Source of the DNA: Sporosarcina sp. ACRSM
GTDB taxonomy: Bacteria; Bacillota; Bacilli; Bacillales_A; Planococcaceae
Length of the DNA: 64,000 bases
Assembly: GCF_022346545.1 (NCBI RefSeq)
Contig: NZ_JAKRNU010000001.1
Location: forward strand, 248,001 to 312,000
Direction of reading: 5' to 3'
Position 1 is the stretch's first letter. The number at the start of each line of letters is the position of its first letter. The translations under genes and the position numbers were made by a program. This document shows positions 35,218 through 44,377 of the stretch, one piece after another. A model generated the notes under the pieces. The model was not told the DNA's origin. It searched no databases and saw only the letters and a list, made by a program, of their open reading frames with translations.

Positions 35218-36542
35218 ATTCTCTCCGTCTGTTCGACTGGTTGTAATGGTATATCAAGTCGGACGATATCTTCATACGTCTCCCTGCGGACGACAAGCTG
35301 GTGATGGCCGTTTTCACAAAACACGACAGCCGGTTTTGGAAGCCGGTTATAGTTGCTTGCCATTGAATAACCATAAGCACCTGTACAGAACATCGCGATG
35401 ATGTCACCTTCCGCAGGTTCTACAAGATGGGCTTCTTCGATAAGTTTATCACCCGACTCACAGCACTTCCCAGCAATCGTCACTTGTGTTTCATGCGACT
35501 CGTCCATCCGGTTCGCCGTAGCAGCCGTATATTTCGCACCGTATAACGCAGGTCGTATATTATCCGACATTCCACCATCTACTGCAATATATGTACGGAC
35601 GCCTGGCACTTCTTTCATGCTGCCAACCGTGTAGAGGGATGTGCCTGCATCTCCTACGAGTGATCGGCCTGGCTCAATCCAAATTTCAGGTAACGGATAA
35701 TTGTGGGTACGTGTCAACGAGAGGACTACTTCCGCCATCTCTTCAACGTACGCAGAAGGATTCAGCGGCTGATCCTCTTCCGTATACCGGATCCCGAAGC
35801 CTCCACCTAAATTCAGCACTTCACAAACGAAGTCATAGTCATCCCGCCACACGATCATTTTCTCCATCAGAGCCTCAGCAGCAAGGCGGAACGCATCCGT
35901 CTCGAAAATCTGGGATCCGATATGGCAATGCATACCTAATAACTTGATATACGGATGATCGTGGAGTTGCCGGAATGCTTCATCTGTCTGACCGTTTTTC
36001 AGATCAAAACCGAATTTCGAATCTTCCTGCCCTGTCGTAATGTAATCATGCGTGGACGCTTCTACCCCAGGTGTCACCCGGATGAGTACATTCATCTTCT
36101 CTTGACGGGATTCTGCAATTTCTTTTACTAATGCGATTTCAGAGAAATTGTCGATCACGATGCAACCGATTTTTTCATCGAACGCATATTGTAACTCCGT
36201 ATAGCTTTTATTGTTGCCGTGAAAATGAATCCGCTCCCTAGGAAAGCCTGCGACAACCGCTGTATGCAATTCCCCACCAGAAACGACATCCAAAGAAAGA
36301 CCTTCCTGGTTGGCAATCTCATAAATGGCGATCGATGAAAAAGCTTTACTCGCATAGGCGACCTGAGCACGAATCCCGACATTATTGAACGTATCTTTAA
36401 AAGCTTTCGCCCGCTCACGGAACAAGGCGATGTCATAGACGACTAGCGGTGTTCCATACGTATGGGCAAGATCCACCGTATCGACACCGCCAATTGTTAG
36501 ATGGCCTTTTCCATTAACTGTTTGAGTTCCGTATAAATGCAT
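35214..36542 (-). CDS. lysA: Diaminopimelate decarboxylase
   Basis: PLP enzyme (alanine-racemase fold) making lysine from meso-diaminopimelate. The PLP lysine lies in QVAYASKAFSS (about residue 66), with the glycine-rich loop NLGGGFGIRY and the dimer-interface catalytic Cys in GKCCESGDKLI. 442 aa is standard. GGAAGGGG lies before the ATG. Downstream of spoVAF, as in B. subtilis. Confidence 0.97.
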   Translation of the reverse strand: MHLYGTQTVNGKGHLTIGGVDTVDLAHTYGTPLVVYDIALFRERAKAFKDTFNNVGIRAQVAYASKAFSSIAIYEIANQEGLSLDVVSGGELHTAVVAGFPRERIHFHGNNKSYTELQYAFDEKIGCIVIDNFSEIALVKEIAESRQEKMNVLIRVTPGVEASTHDYITTGQEDSKFGFDLKNGQTDEAFRQLHDHPYIKLLGMHCHIGSQIFETDAFRLAAEALMEKMIVWRDDYDFVCEVLNLGGGFGIRYTEEDQPLNPSAYVEEMAEVVLSLTRTHNYPLPEIWIEPGRSLVGDAGTSLYTVGSMKEVPGVRTYIAVDGGMSDNIRPALYGAKYTAATANRMDESHETQVTIAGKCCESGDKLIEEAHLVEPAEGDIIAMFCTGAYGYSMASNYNRLPKPAVVFCENGHHQLVVRRETYEDIVRLDIPLQPVEQTERI

Positions 36543-36599
36543 AATGCCTACCCCTTCCGAACTTAGATACAGTAAACTTTATCATAACAGCGTAGGGAA

Positions 36600-36655
36600 G
36601 GGCAATATAAACAAAAGCGGAGGGCGCCTGTTTAGACGCCCGGAGGCTAGACGGA
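36600..36655 (-). repeat. Dispersed GTCTAGCCTCCGGGCG...GCTTTTGT repeat
   Basis: Fills the lysA-spoVAF gap. On the minus strand CGTCTAG, CCTCCGGGCG, GGCGCCC and CCGCTTTTGTTTAT are in order; GGGCG and the GCGCCC part can pair, and a T-rich stretch follows. It could act as the spoVAF terminator. Related to fragments at 22549-22590 and about 7565. Confidence 0.6.
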
Positions 36656-36657
36656 AC

Positions 36658-38109
36658 CTATGATACACGATCCCGGTTTGGCGAGTCCGTAATATAGGGA
36701 CGCGGGACATCCATAGTCATCGGGAACCTAATAAGAACACGCACCATCGCACGTGGAAAAAATGGTACGAGCGGCCATAAATAAGGCACTCGCATCGGAT
36801 GCAGCGTACACAAATAGTAAAAAAGAACCGCTATCGATAAGAAGAAACCTCCCGCACCAAACAATGCAGTTGCCAACAGTATACAAGTTCTGAAAATCTT
36901 TGTTGTTAAGCTTAATTCATAAGAGGGAATCGCAAACGTAAAAATGGCACTGACCGCAACATATAGGACAACTTCCGGGGTGAATAAGCCAACGTCAATT
37001 GCGACTTGCCCGATGACAATCGCTGCAACAAGTCCCATGGCAGTCGACATCGGAGTCGGCGTATGGATGGCAGCCATCCGGAGCACTTCAATTCCGACAT
37101 CCGCAATGAGCAGTTGAACGAGCAACGGAATTTCCCCTATATCTTTCGGCCCGATATAACTGAGGAAGTCAGGTAAATAATGTTGTTTTGTTGCCACCAA
37201 ATACCAGAACGGCAAAATGATAAGACTCAATACCCAGCCGATCAAACGAATAAATCGAACAACCGTTCCAATCAGTGGCGCTTGCCGATATTCTTCAGCA
37301 TGTTGCAGATGATGGAACATCGTTGCCGGTACGAGAATGACGGACGGCGACGTATCCACGATGATGGCGATATGCCCTTCCAATAGATGGGCTGCACAAA
37401 TATCTGGACGCTCCGTAAAACGGACAAACGGCATCGGATGAAAACGCTGCTTGAACAAAAACTCTTCCAGCGATTTATCTGTCATCGTTAATCCATCATG
37501 TTTGATATCATCAAGTCGCTGACGGATATAGTCGAGATTCCCTTCATTTGCAGCACCTTGCATATAAGTGATGGCGATATCCGTTTTTCCGTTCAACGTC
37601 ACCTTATGCATTTCAAATCGCAAATCTTCTGTACGGAGTCGCCTTCTGATTAGCGCTGTATTTTGAATTAGGTTTTCCGTAAAGCCATCTCTCGGACCCC
37701 GTACTACCTTTTCATTGTCCGGTTCATCGGGTTGCCTGCCGGGATAATTCCGAATATCAATCGTGAAGGCATATCCTTCCGGTGTGACAAATGCAGCTTG
37801 CCCACTTAAAATGGCCGTCAACAATTCATCGGCATCTTGAACATCGGAGACCGCATGATAAGGAAAAAAGGAGAGGAACTGATCTGCTCCGTCCCCTTCT
37901 TCTTCTTCCGGTCTTCCTGTATTCGCTTGCATTTCTGTTAATAATGTCGTAATGGTTGCACCATCTACCAGTCCATTAATATAGAGCAGTAAAACGGGCA
38001 TCTCCCAAAGATGAACAGATCTTACCGTGGCATCGAATGTTTTGTCTTTTCCAAAACGACTATAAAACCACTCTTGTGCTTCTTCCATTGAATGGAATAA
38101 TTGTTTCAT
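36658..38109 (-). CDS. spoVAF: Stage V sporulation protein AF (GerA-type)
   Basis: A 483-aa GerA-family membrane protein with a hydrophilic N-terminal domain and about five to six C-terminal helices (from about residue 290). The motif PDICAAHLLEGHIAIIVDTSPSV is typical; the HTPTPMSTAMGLVAAIVIGQ segment is the GerA loop. SpoVAF supports dipicolinic acid release in germination. It follows sigF by 3 bp; the genes spoVAA-AE that separate them in B. subtilis are missing at this locus. Confidence 0.93.
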   Translation of the reverse strand: MKQLFHSMEEAQEWFYSRFGKDKTFDATVRSVHLWEMPVLLLYINGLVDGATITTLLTEMQANTGRPEEEEGDGADQFLSFFPYHAVSDVQDADELLTAILSGQAAFVTPEGYAFTIDIRNYPGRQPDEPDNEKVVRGPRDGFTENLIQNTALIRRRLRTEDLRFEMHKVTLNGKTDIAITYMQGAANEGNLDYIRQRLDDIKHDGLTMTDKSLEEFLFKQRFHPMPFVRFTERPDICAAHLLEGHIAIIVDTSPSVILVPATMFHHLQHAEEYRQAPLIGTVVRFIRLIGWVLSLIILPFWYLVATKQHYLPDFLSYIGPKDIGEIPLLVQLLIADVGIEVLRMAAIHTPTPMSTAMGLVAAIVIGQVAIDVGLFTPEVVLYVAVSAIFTFAIPSYELSLTTKIFRTCILLATALFGAGGFFLSIAVLFYYLCTLHPMRVPYLWPLVPFFPRAMVRVLIRFPMTMDVPRPYITDSPNRDRVS

Positions 38110-38112
38110 TTT

Positions 38113-38901
38113 TTAATCCGTCCTCACTTTTGCAATACTTTCCTCCGCATTAGCCCCCATCCATGATTTCAGTTGGGCTAATATTTTCTTTTCGAGACGG
38201 GATACTTGAACTTGTGAAATGCCAATGCGTTCTGCGATATCACTTTGTGTGCAGTCCAAATAATACCGCATATAAATGATGGTCTGATCTCTTTTATTCA
38301 ACTTCGAAATGACATCACGCAGCGGTATATGATCAAATACTCTTTCAGAACGGTCGTCCCGCAATTGATCCATGAGCGTCAAGCTGTCCCCTTCACTCTC
38401 ATACAATTGTTCATGAAGCGAAGCAGGATCTCGCAGTGCATCAGATGCCAAAATGATATCGTCGACCGGAACATCCAATGCTGCCGCTACTTCCGAAACC
38501 GATGGCGACTTGCCATGTTTCTTAATATAATCATCCGTAGCATGCCGAATTTTGAAACTGAGTTCCCGAATCGACCGGCTTACTTTAACCATCCCATCGT
38601 CCCTGAGAAAACGTTGGATTTCGCCAACGATCATCGGAACGGCATAGGTGGAAAATTTAACATCATAGCTCAGATCGAATTTATCGATCGACTTCATCAG
38701 CCCGATACAACCGATTTGGAATAAGTCTTCAGGATCGGCTCCACGGGAAGCAAACCGTTGAACAATGGACCAGACGAGACGCGTATTCCCTTCTACCATC
38801 ATTCGACGCGCTTCCTTGTCGCCTTCTTGCGAGAACTGAATCAGTTCCCTCATTTTCTCCTGGGTCAACAAAGTGGCTTGTACATCAACAGACGCGTCCA
38901 T
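38113..38901 (-). CDS. sigF: RNA polymerase sigma-F factor
   Basis: First forespore-specific sigma factor, 262 aa. Region 2 (EDLFQIGCIGLMKSIDKFDL), and region 4 with its recognition helix (QSDIAERIGISQVQVSRLEK, about 222-241) are clear. Third gene of the spoIIA operon; its activity is blocked by SpoIIAB until SpoIIAA is dephosphorylated. Confidence 0.97.
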   Translation of the reverse strand: MDASVDVQATLLTQEKMRELIQFSQEGDKEARRMMVEGNTRLVWSIVQRFASRGADPEDLFQIGCIGLMKSIDKFDLSYDVKFSTYAVPMIVGEIQRFLRDDGMVKVSRSIRELSFKIRHATDDYIKKHGKSPSVSEVAAALDVPVDDIILASDALRDPASLHEQLYESEGDSLTLMDQLRDDRSERVFDHIPLRDVISKLNKRDQTIIYMRYYLDCTQSDIAERIGISQVQVSRLEKKILAQLKSWMGANAEESIAKVRTD

Positions 38902-38904
38902 AAG

Positions 38905-39351
38905 TCACCCCATTCTGCTTGCTTCCGTTACGGGAGAAAATGTTTTCTCGAACTTGACGACTGTTCCATTCCCTAGTACGGATTCGACAGTCAAACTGTC
39001 GGCAAAGCTTTCCATGATCGTAAATCCCATCCCAGAACGCTCCATGAATGGACGCGTAGTGAACATCGGCTCCATCGCCTGATCCACGTCAAAAATACCC
39101 GCACCTTCATCACTGATTGTCATGACGACTTTGTTGCCCTCAATGACTGCGTGCAATGTCACCATACTTTTTCCATCACATTCATACCCGTGGATAATGG
39201 CGTTCGTGACCGCCTCCGATACAATCGTTTTGAATTCTGAAATTTCTTCAATCGTTGGATCGAGAGGCGTGATGAAACAAGTCATCGCCATCCTTGCCAA
39301 AGCTTCGTTTTCTTCAATTGCGACGAATGATAATGTCATTTCATTGTTCAT
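38905..39351 (-). CDS. spoIIAB: Anti-sigma-F factor and serine kinase SpoIIAB
   Basis: 148-aa GHKL ATPase that binds sigma-F and phosphorylates SpoIIAA. Starts MNNEMTLSFVAIEENEALAR; the ATP-binding boxes EAVTNAIIHGY, DEGAGIFDVDQA and RSGMGFTIM are in order. Overlaps spoIIAA by 11 bp and precedes sigF by 3 bp. Confidence 0.97.
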   Translation of the reverse strand: MNNEMTLSFVAIEENEALARMAMTCFITPLDPTIEEISEFKTIVSEAVTNAIIHGYECDGKSMVTLHAVIEGNKVVMTISDEGAGIFDVDQAMEPMFTTRPFMERSGMGFTIMESFADSLTVESVLGNGTVVKFEKTFSPVTEASRMG

Positions 39352-39694
39352 GTAAAACCCCTCCGATTTCCCCGATCGCCATGTCGACCGTACAATGTCT
39401 GATATTAGGTCCCAGACCGGAAAAATTGAATATTTTCTCCATCGTAGTCGATGGATTCAAAATAAGTGTTTCTCCTCCAGTTGGCGCTAAGTCGCGCATT
39501 CTTCCTAAAATTAGTCCAATCCCGGCACTATCCATGAACCCAAGCCCTTCCAAGTTCCAAATTACCGCACGAACTTGCCCAGTGAAGATGGAAGCAGAAA
39601 TTTGCGTCCGAATGCGATTTGCCTTATGATTGTCCAATTCTCCACGCAACGTCGCAACTAAAATACCATTGTCTAATATTTCGATGTCAGCCAT
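39341..39694 (-). CDS. spoIIAA: Anti-anti-sigma factor SpoIIAA
   Basis: 117-aa STAS protein. The regulated serine lies in FMDSAGIGLILGRM (about residue 56); unphosphorylated SpoIIAA frees sigma-F from SpoIIAB. The ATG at 39694 has AGGAGGGGG 6 nt upstream; the frame runs 11 codons further without reason. First gene of the spoIIA operon. Confidence 0.96.
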   Translation of the reverse strand: MADIEILDNGILVATLRGELDNHKANRIRTQISASIFTGQVRAVIWNLEGLGFMDSAGIGLILGRMRDLAPTGGETLILNPSTTMEKIFNFSGLGPNIRHCTVDMAIGEIGGVLHEQ

Positions 39695-39778
39695 GCTGAA
39701 CCCCCTCCTTCTAGCGGAATATTCCACATTAGAAGGGCCGAACCCTCTCTCATGACAGAACTAGTCATCGAGCGTGCA

Positions 39779-39806
39779 AACTTCTTAATTTTCGACAATG
39801 CCCTTT
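39779..39806 (-). promoter_or_regulatory. Weak candidate sigma-H promoter for spoIIA
   Basis: On the minus strand AAAGGGCAT (39798-39806) and TAAGAAGTT (39779-39787) stand 10 bp apart, about 85 bp before the spoIIAA start. Sigma-H consensus is RNAGGAWWW then RNNGAATWW, so there are several mismatches. Position, and the known sigma-H control of spoIIA, are the main support. Confidence 0.3.
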
Positions 39807-39930
39807 ACTGTTGAAAGTATGTACATCTTGTAAACGATTTACACATTTAGGATAAAAAATCGAAAATGAAATGGGTAGGGATTACAGTTAGAAATTGGAG
39901 TATTAGCGATTGCATAAGTTAGGAGTAGTT

Positions 39931-40187
39931 ATGAGCATTTGGATGAAGGTTTGAGCGTGTACAACATAGGTATGAACACTTGAGCGAGGGATTGAGCGAC
40001 TACAACATAGCTATGGGCTCTCGCACGAGGGATTGAGCGCATACATCATGGCTATGAGCACTCACAAGAGGGGTTGAGCGCATACATCATGGCTATGAGC
40101 ACTCACAAGAGGGGTTGAGCGCGTACATCGTGGCTATGAGCAGTCACGAGAGAGTTTGAGCGTGAACAACATGGCCATGAGCACTTA
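39931..40187 (+). repeat. 41-bp tandem repeat, six full units plus a partial
   Basis: Units start at 39931, 39972, 40013, 40054, 40095 and 40136, each exactly 41 bp, with a partial seventh at 40177. Core is ATGAGCAC, then GAGGGNTTGAGCG, then TACANCATNGCT. The fourth and fifth units are almost identical; outer units diverge. 41 is not a multiple of three and no long frame crosses it, so it is non-coding. It fills most of the 39.73-40.26 kb gap between spoIIA and the pdp terminator. Confidence 0.93.
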
Positions 40188-40211
40188 GAATACACCTCAT
40201 TGATTTCAATT

Positions 40212-40264
40212 AAAAAAGCTCCCCCATTCCCTGTATGATTCAGGTGAATGGGAGAGCTTTTTTT
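40212..40264 (-). terminator. Terminator of deoB-pdp
   Basis: AAAAAGCTC(T/C)CCCATTC / GAATGGGAGAGCTTTTT-type arms directly after the pdp stop; runs of A and T on both sides make it bidirectional. Confidence 0.88.
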
Positions 40265-41579
40265 AACCGGTGATCATCTCACCGATCAGTTGTGGACTGT
40301 CAACCGGGTTCTTGGAGATGGAAATATGTTTTTGTATCAGGGAGATGGAGCATTCGACATTTTGTGTGTTCGAATGGATGATGGCAAGCGGCTCGCCTTG
40401 CTGTACGGTATCCCCGATTTTTTTAGTTAGCACAATACCGACCGCCAAATCGATTTCATCATCCTTTGTCGCTCTTCCAGCACCAAGAAGCATCGCTGCC
40501 ACTCCGATATCATCCGCTTCCATTTTTGCAATATAGCCCGTTGTTGGAGCCGGCACTTCAATCTGATACGTTGCAGTTGGTAGTAGTGAAGTATCCTGTA
40601 TAATTTGTGCGTTCCCGCCTTGTGCTTCAATCAGTTTGCCAAATAGCTCCAGTGCAGAACCGTCCGCAATGACCGTTTCGAGCATCGTACGAGCCTCTTC
40701 AAGGGAATTCGCTTTGCCACCGGCTACAATCATTTTACTCCCGAGTACAAGGCAAAGTTCCGTGAGATCAGCGGGTCCTTGGCCTTTCAATGTCTCGATC
40801 GCTTCCTTCACCTCAAGGGCATTGCCAATTGCGTACCCGAGTGGTTGGCTCATATCCGAGATGACGGCCATCGTATTCCTGCCAACTTGCTTACCGATTG
40901 CAACCATCGATTCCGCAAGCGCTCTCGATTCTTCCACCGTTTTCATGAAAGCGCCGTCGCCCGTCTTCACGTCAAGGACGATGGCATCCGCTCCTGCGGC
41001 AATTTTCTTGCTCATGATGGAGCTTGCGATTAGTGGTATGCTATCGACTGTAGCGGTCACATCGCGCAGTGCATACAGATTTTTATCCGCAGGTGTCAAG
41101 TTCCCGCTTTGGCCGATCACTGCCAGTTTCAGATCATTCACTTGCTTCACAAACTGCGCTTCGGACAACTCGATATGAAATCCATCAATCGCTTCAAGCT
41201 TATCGAGCGTCCCTCCTGTATGGCCAAGGCCTCGGCCGCTCATTTTGGCAACGGGCACCCCGCAAGCCGCTACTAAAGGTGCCAAGATTAAAGTCGTCGT
41301 ATCGCCCACGCCACCAGTCGAGTGTTTATCCACTTTTATGCCTTCGATACTGGCGAGGTCGATCTGATCACCGGTTTCGACCATCGCCATCGTCAACGAG
41401 GCTTGTTCTTCAGCATCCATCCCTTGGAAGTAAATGGCCATGAGAAGTGCACTGGCTTGATAATCGGGAATGGATCCGTCGGTATAGCCGTTCACAAAAA
41501 AAGTGATTTCTTCGTTCGTAAGCTTTTCACCATTGCGTTTTTTCTCGATTACATCAACCATTCTGAACACTGTCATCAC
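40263..41579 (-). CDS. pdp: Pyrimidine-nucleoside phosphorylase
   Basis: 438 aa; splits uridine, thymidine and deoxyuridine into base and pentose-1-phosphate. The family signature [20 protein letters not shown] is at about residues 113-132, and [14 protein letters not shown] binds phosphate. Its start overlaps the deoB stop (ATGA). Together with deoB this feeds nucleoside pentose into the pentose phosphate pathway. Confidence 0.96.
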   Translation of the reverse strand: MMTVFRMVDVIEKKRNGEKLTNEEITFFVNGYTDGSIPDYQASALLMAIYFQGMDAEEQASLTMAMVETGDQIDLASIEGIKVDKHSTGGVGDTTTLILAPLVAACGVPVAKMSGRGLGHTGGTLDKLEAIDGFHIELSEAQFVKQVNDLKLAVIGQSGNLTPADKNLYALRDVTATVDSIPLIASSIMSKKIAAGADAIVLDVKTGDGAFMKTVEESRALAESMVAIGKQVGRNTMAVISDMSQPLGYAIGNALEVKEAIETLKGQGPADLTELCLVLGSKMIVAGGKANSLEEARTMLETVIADGSALELFGKLIEAQGGNAQIIQDTSLLPTATYQIEVPAPTTGYIAKMEADDIGVAAMLLGAGRATKDDEIDLAVGIVLTKKIGDTVQQGEPLAIIHSNTQNVECSISLIQKHISISKNPVDSPQLIGEMITG

Positions 41580-42769
41580 ACCTTTTCTTTTAATAGAGAT
41601 AAGAAACTCTCACCGAATTCCGGCAATGGCACGTTGAAGTTGTCAGCGATCGTCGCACCGATATCCGAGAAGGTTTCTCGCAGCGGAATCTCGCCGCCTT
41701 TTTTCAATAATGGCGAATAGACGAGAAGCGGAACATATTCTCTCGTATGATCTGTTCCCGCATGGACAGGGTCGTTGCCATGGTCCGCCGTGATGATCAA
41801 CAGATCCTCCTCACCCAGGGCATCCATAATTTCAGGCAAACGCCCATCAAAATCTTGCAGTGCATTGCCATAGCCAATCGGGTCTCTTCGATGGCCGTAC
41901 AAGGCATCAAAGTCCACCAGATTTGTGAAACTGAGACCAGCAAAATCTTGATTCATCACTTTCAAGAGTTGGTCGACACCATCCATATTGCCTGTCGTCC
42001 GAACCGATTCCGTAATGCCCTCTCCGTTAAAGATATCCGAAATCTTGCCGACCGCAATGACATCTTTCCCCGCATCCTTGAGCTCGTTCATAACTGTCCG
42101 TCCGAATGGTTTCAACGCATAGTCATGACGGTTTGTCGTACGTTTGAAATTGCCCGGTTCCCCGATGAACGGACGTGCAATGATGCGACCGACCAAGTAT
42201 TCCGGTGAAAGTGTCAATTCTCTTGCGATCTCACAAATACGATATTGCTCCTCCAGCGGAATGATGTCTTCATGCGCTGCAATTTGTAATACGGGATCCG
42301 CGGAAGTGTAGACGATTAGAGCACCCGTTTCCATATGCTCTTGCCCTAGCTCATCCAAAATGGCCGTGCCGCTTGCCGGTTTGTTGCCGATTACTTTACG
42401 GCCAGTTCGTTCTTCAAGTTGAGCAATAAGTTTTGGCGGAAAACCGTTTGGATAGACTTTGAACGGTTTATCGATATTAAGACCCATAATCTCCCAATGA
42501 CCTGTCATTGTATCTTTTCCAACAGACGCTTCCTGCATTTTTCCATAGCAGGCAATGGGCTCTTCTGCCACTGCGACCCCTTGAATTCCCTCAATGTTCG
42601 ATAGGCCAAGTTTCCCCATATTTGGCATACGGAGTCCTTTCATCGCTTCTCCGATATGCCCTAAAGTATGCGCACCTTTGTCTCCAAATAAATGAGCATC
42701 CGGTGATTCACCGATACCGACAGAGTCAAGTACAATCAGATGGACACGCTTGAATAATTCTTTTCCCAT
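41576..42769 (-). CDS. deoB: Phosphopentomutase
   Basis: 397 aa; interconverts (deoxy)ribose 1- and 5-phosphates. Alkaline-phosphatase-fold metal motifs: [15 protein letters not shown] at the N-terminus, with [10 protein letters not shown] holding the phosphorylated Thr and ITADHGNDP near the end. B. subtilis has drm-pupG at this site next to xerD; here pdp replaces the purine enzyme. Confidence 0.96.
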   Translation of the reverse strand: MGKELFKRVHLIVLDSVGIGESPDAHLFGDKGAHTLGHIGEAMKGLRMPNMGKLGLSNIEGIQGVAVAEEPIACYGKMQEASVGKDTMTGHWEIMGLNIDKPFKVYPNGFPPKLIAQLEERTGRKVIGNKPASGTAILDELGQEHMETGALIVYTSADPVLQIAAHEDIIPLEEQYRICEIARELTLSPEYLVGRIIARPFIGEPGNFKRTTNRHDYALKPFGRTVMNELKDAGKDVIAVGKISDIFNGEGITESVRTTGNMDGVDQLLKVMNQDFAGLSFTNLVDFDALYGHRRDPIGYGNALQDFDGRLPEIMDALGEEDLLIITADHGNDPVHAGTDHTREYVPLLVYSPLLKKGGEIPLRETFSDIGATIADNFNVPLPEFGESFLSLLKEKV

Positions 42770-42813
42770 ATTGTTATTCCTCCTACTATGAATCCGTTTT
42801 CAATCCAAGTTCG

Positions 42814-43713
42814 TTATGCTCTCGGATGGAACTTAACATACACCTCTTTTAATCTGGAACGACTGACATGCGTATAGATTTGTGTCGTAGAGATATCAGC
42901 ATGCCCAAGCATTTCCTGAACGGCCCGTAAATCTGCACCGTTTTCAATCAGATGAGTGGCAAACGAGTGCCGCAATATATGAGGTGTCATCTGTTTTTGT
43001 ATACCCACTTCTAACGCATGCCCCTTCAATAATTTCCAACAACCTTGGCGCGTTAACCTGGAGCCCCGCATATTGACAAATAAAGCATCGGTATTTTTCT
43101 TTTTTGCGAGAAAAACAGGGCGCGCTTCCTCGATATATGTCCGACAAGCGGCGATCGCCTTGCCGCCAAGCGGAATGATCCGCTCTTTTCCCCCTTTTCC
43201 GAAAACACGGACGAACCCCATTGATAAGTGAATATCTTCCACATCCAAACCAATCAGTTCACTGACCCGCATTCCTGTACCATACAGGATTTCCAACAAA
43301 GCATGATCTCTAACCCCTTGCGGCTTGGAACGATCCGGACTAGCAATCAATCTATCAATCTCGTCCATCGACAAAACACGCGGCAATTTCTGTTCGAGTT
43401 TAGGCAATTCCAAATGGACAGTCGGATCTTGTGTCGTCACTTTCTCGCGCAGGAGAAACTGATGAAATGATCGGATGGAAGAAATATGCCTGGACACTGT
43501 CCGTGCTGATTTGCCACTCTCTTGCAAGCGGCGGAGATGTTCCACGATCGCTATCCGATCCACTTCATCCATTGTTTTAAACTGACGCTGTTCTATGAAA
43601 TCCAAATACTCTTCAAGGTCTCTCCGATAAGAAACGAGTGTATTCCCTGATAATTGCCTTTCCACTTGTAGAAAATGCATATAATCTTCCAGAACAAAAC
43701 GTGTACTCTTCAT
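42814..43713 (-). CDS. xerD: Site-specific tyrosine recombinase XerD
   Basis: 299 aa from the ATG at 43713. Resolves chromosome dimers at dif with XerC. N-terminal SAM-like core-binding domain (FLQVERQLSGNTLVSYRRDL) and catalytic domain with R in TGMRVSELIGL, HxxR in HILRHSFATHL, H in LGHADIS and Tyr in TTQIYTHVS. The ATG lacks its own ribosome site but overlaps the stop of a 13-codon leader ORF that has a strong one. Adjacent to fur and deoB, as in B. subtilis. Confidence 0.94.
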   Translation of the reverse strand: MKSTRFVLEDYMHFLQVERQLSGNTLVSYRRDLEEYLDFIEQRQFKTMDEVDRIAIVEHLRRLQESGKSARTVSRHISSIRSFHQFLLREKVTTQDPTVHLELPKLEQKLPRVLSMDEIDRLIASPDRSKPQGVRDHALLEILYGTGMRVSELIGLDVEDIHLSMGFVRVFGKGGKERIIPLGGKAIAACRTYIEEARPVFLAKKKNTDALFVNMRGSRLTRQGCWKLLKGHALEVGIQKQMTPHILRHSFATHLIENGADLRAVQEMLGHADISTTQIYTHVSRSRLKEVYVKFHPRA

Positions 43714-43751
43714 AAGTTGCAGGAAATGGTCACATTTTTTATGTAAAACAA
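43710..43751 (-). CDS. Possible 13-codon leader ORF coupled to xerD
   Basis: TTG start at 43751, with AGGAGG 7 nt upstream (43764-43759); the peptide would read MFYIKNVTISCNL and stops at TGA overlapping the xerD ATG (ATGA). The site of yqzK in B. subtilis is here, so this may be its remnant or a translational-coupling device. Too short to judge by composition. Confidence 0.4.
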   Translation of the reverse strand: MFYIKNVTISCNL

Positions 43752-43823
43752 TTCCTTGCCTCCTTTCGAGCGCTTCGAGACATTCTCCAACGACAAAAGG
43801 GATAGCATCACGCCATCCCTTTT

Positions 43824-44282
43824 TCAATCCTCACGGTCTTCCGCATCAGATTTACACCTTTTACAAATGCCATGAAACGTTAGCCAATGGTCTTTAATCG
43901 CAAACTCAAATCGGTTCTCAACGATCTTCCCAACTTCGCCGAGAAGATCTTCCTTAATTTCATCTACTTTTCCACATTCAAGACAAATAAGATGATGATG
44001 GAAATGGGCAGCCCCCTCTTGTCGAAGATCATACCTCGACACTCCGTCACCAAAATTGATTTTTTCAACAATTTTAAGGTCTGTCAGCAATTCAAGTGTG
44101 CGATAAACGGTTGCAAGCCCGATTTCTGGTGCTTTCTCTTTAACTAGCAAAAACACATCTTCTGCACTTAGGTGGTCTTCCTCATGCTCAAGGAGGACCA
44201 AAACCGTCGCTTCACGCTGTGGTGTCAGCTTGTAGCTTGCACCATGCAATTGTTTTTTTATCCGATCGATTCGGCTCTCCAT
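43824..44282 (-). CDS. fur: Ferric uptake regulator
   Basis: 152-aa Fur-family repressor: winged helix with TPQREATVLVLLEHEEDHLS, the recognition region LATVYRTLELL, the metal site HFHHHLICLECGKVDE and a C-terminal CxxC (HGICKRCK). Synteny with xerD and the spoIIM-like gene supports Fur over PerR or Zur. GAGGGGGG lies before the ATG. Confidence 0.92.
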   Translation of the reverse strand: MESRIDRIKKQLHGASYKLTPQREATVLVLLEHEEDHLSAEDVFLLVKEKAPEIGLATVYRTLELLTDLKIVEKINFGDGVSRYDLRQEGAAHFHHHLICLECGKVDEIKEDLLGEVGKIVENRFEFAIKDHWLTFHGICKRCKSDAEDRED

Positions 44283-44307
44283 ACGACGCCCCCCTCAAAC
44301 TGATTCC

Positions 44308-44337
44308 ATTATAGCAAATGGACTTTCCTTCTGACAA
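44308..44337 (-). promoter_or_regulatory. Sigma-A promoter of fur with overlapping inverted repeat
   Basis: TTGTCA (44332-44337), 18-bp spacer, TATAAT (44308-44313), about 26 bp before fur. An imperfect palindrome TTTCCTTCTG / CAGAAAGGAAA (about 44324-44348) covers the -35 box. Confidence 0.75.
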
Positions 44338-44377
44338 CAGAAAGGAAACAGTTTGACACTTTACAAGAACTTTTCCA

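Noticed and set aside
39931..40187. CRISPR array
   Set aside because: The 41-bp units are directly adjacent with no unique spacers, and no cas genes are near. It is a tandem repeat.
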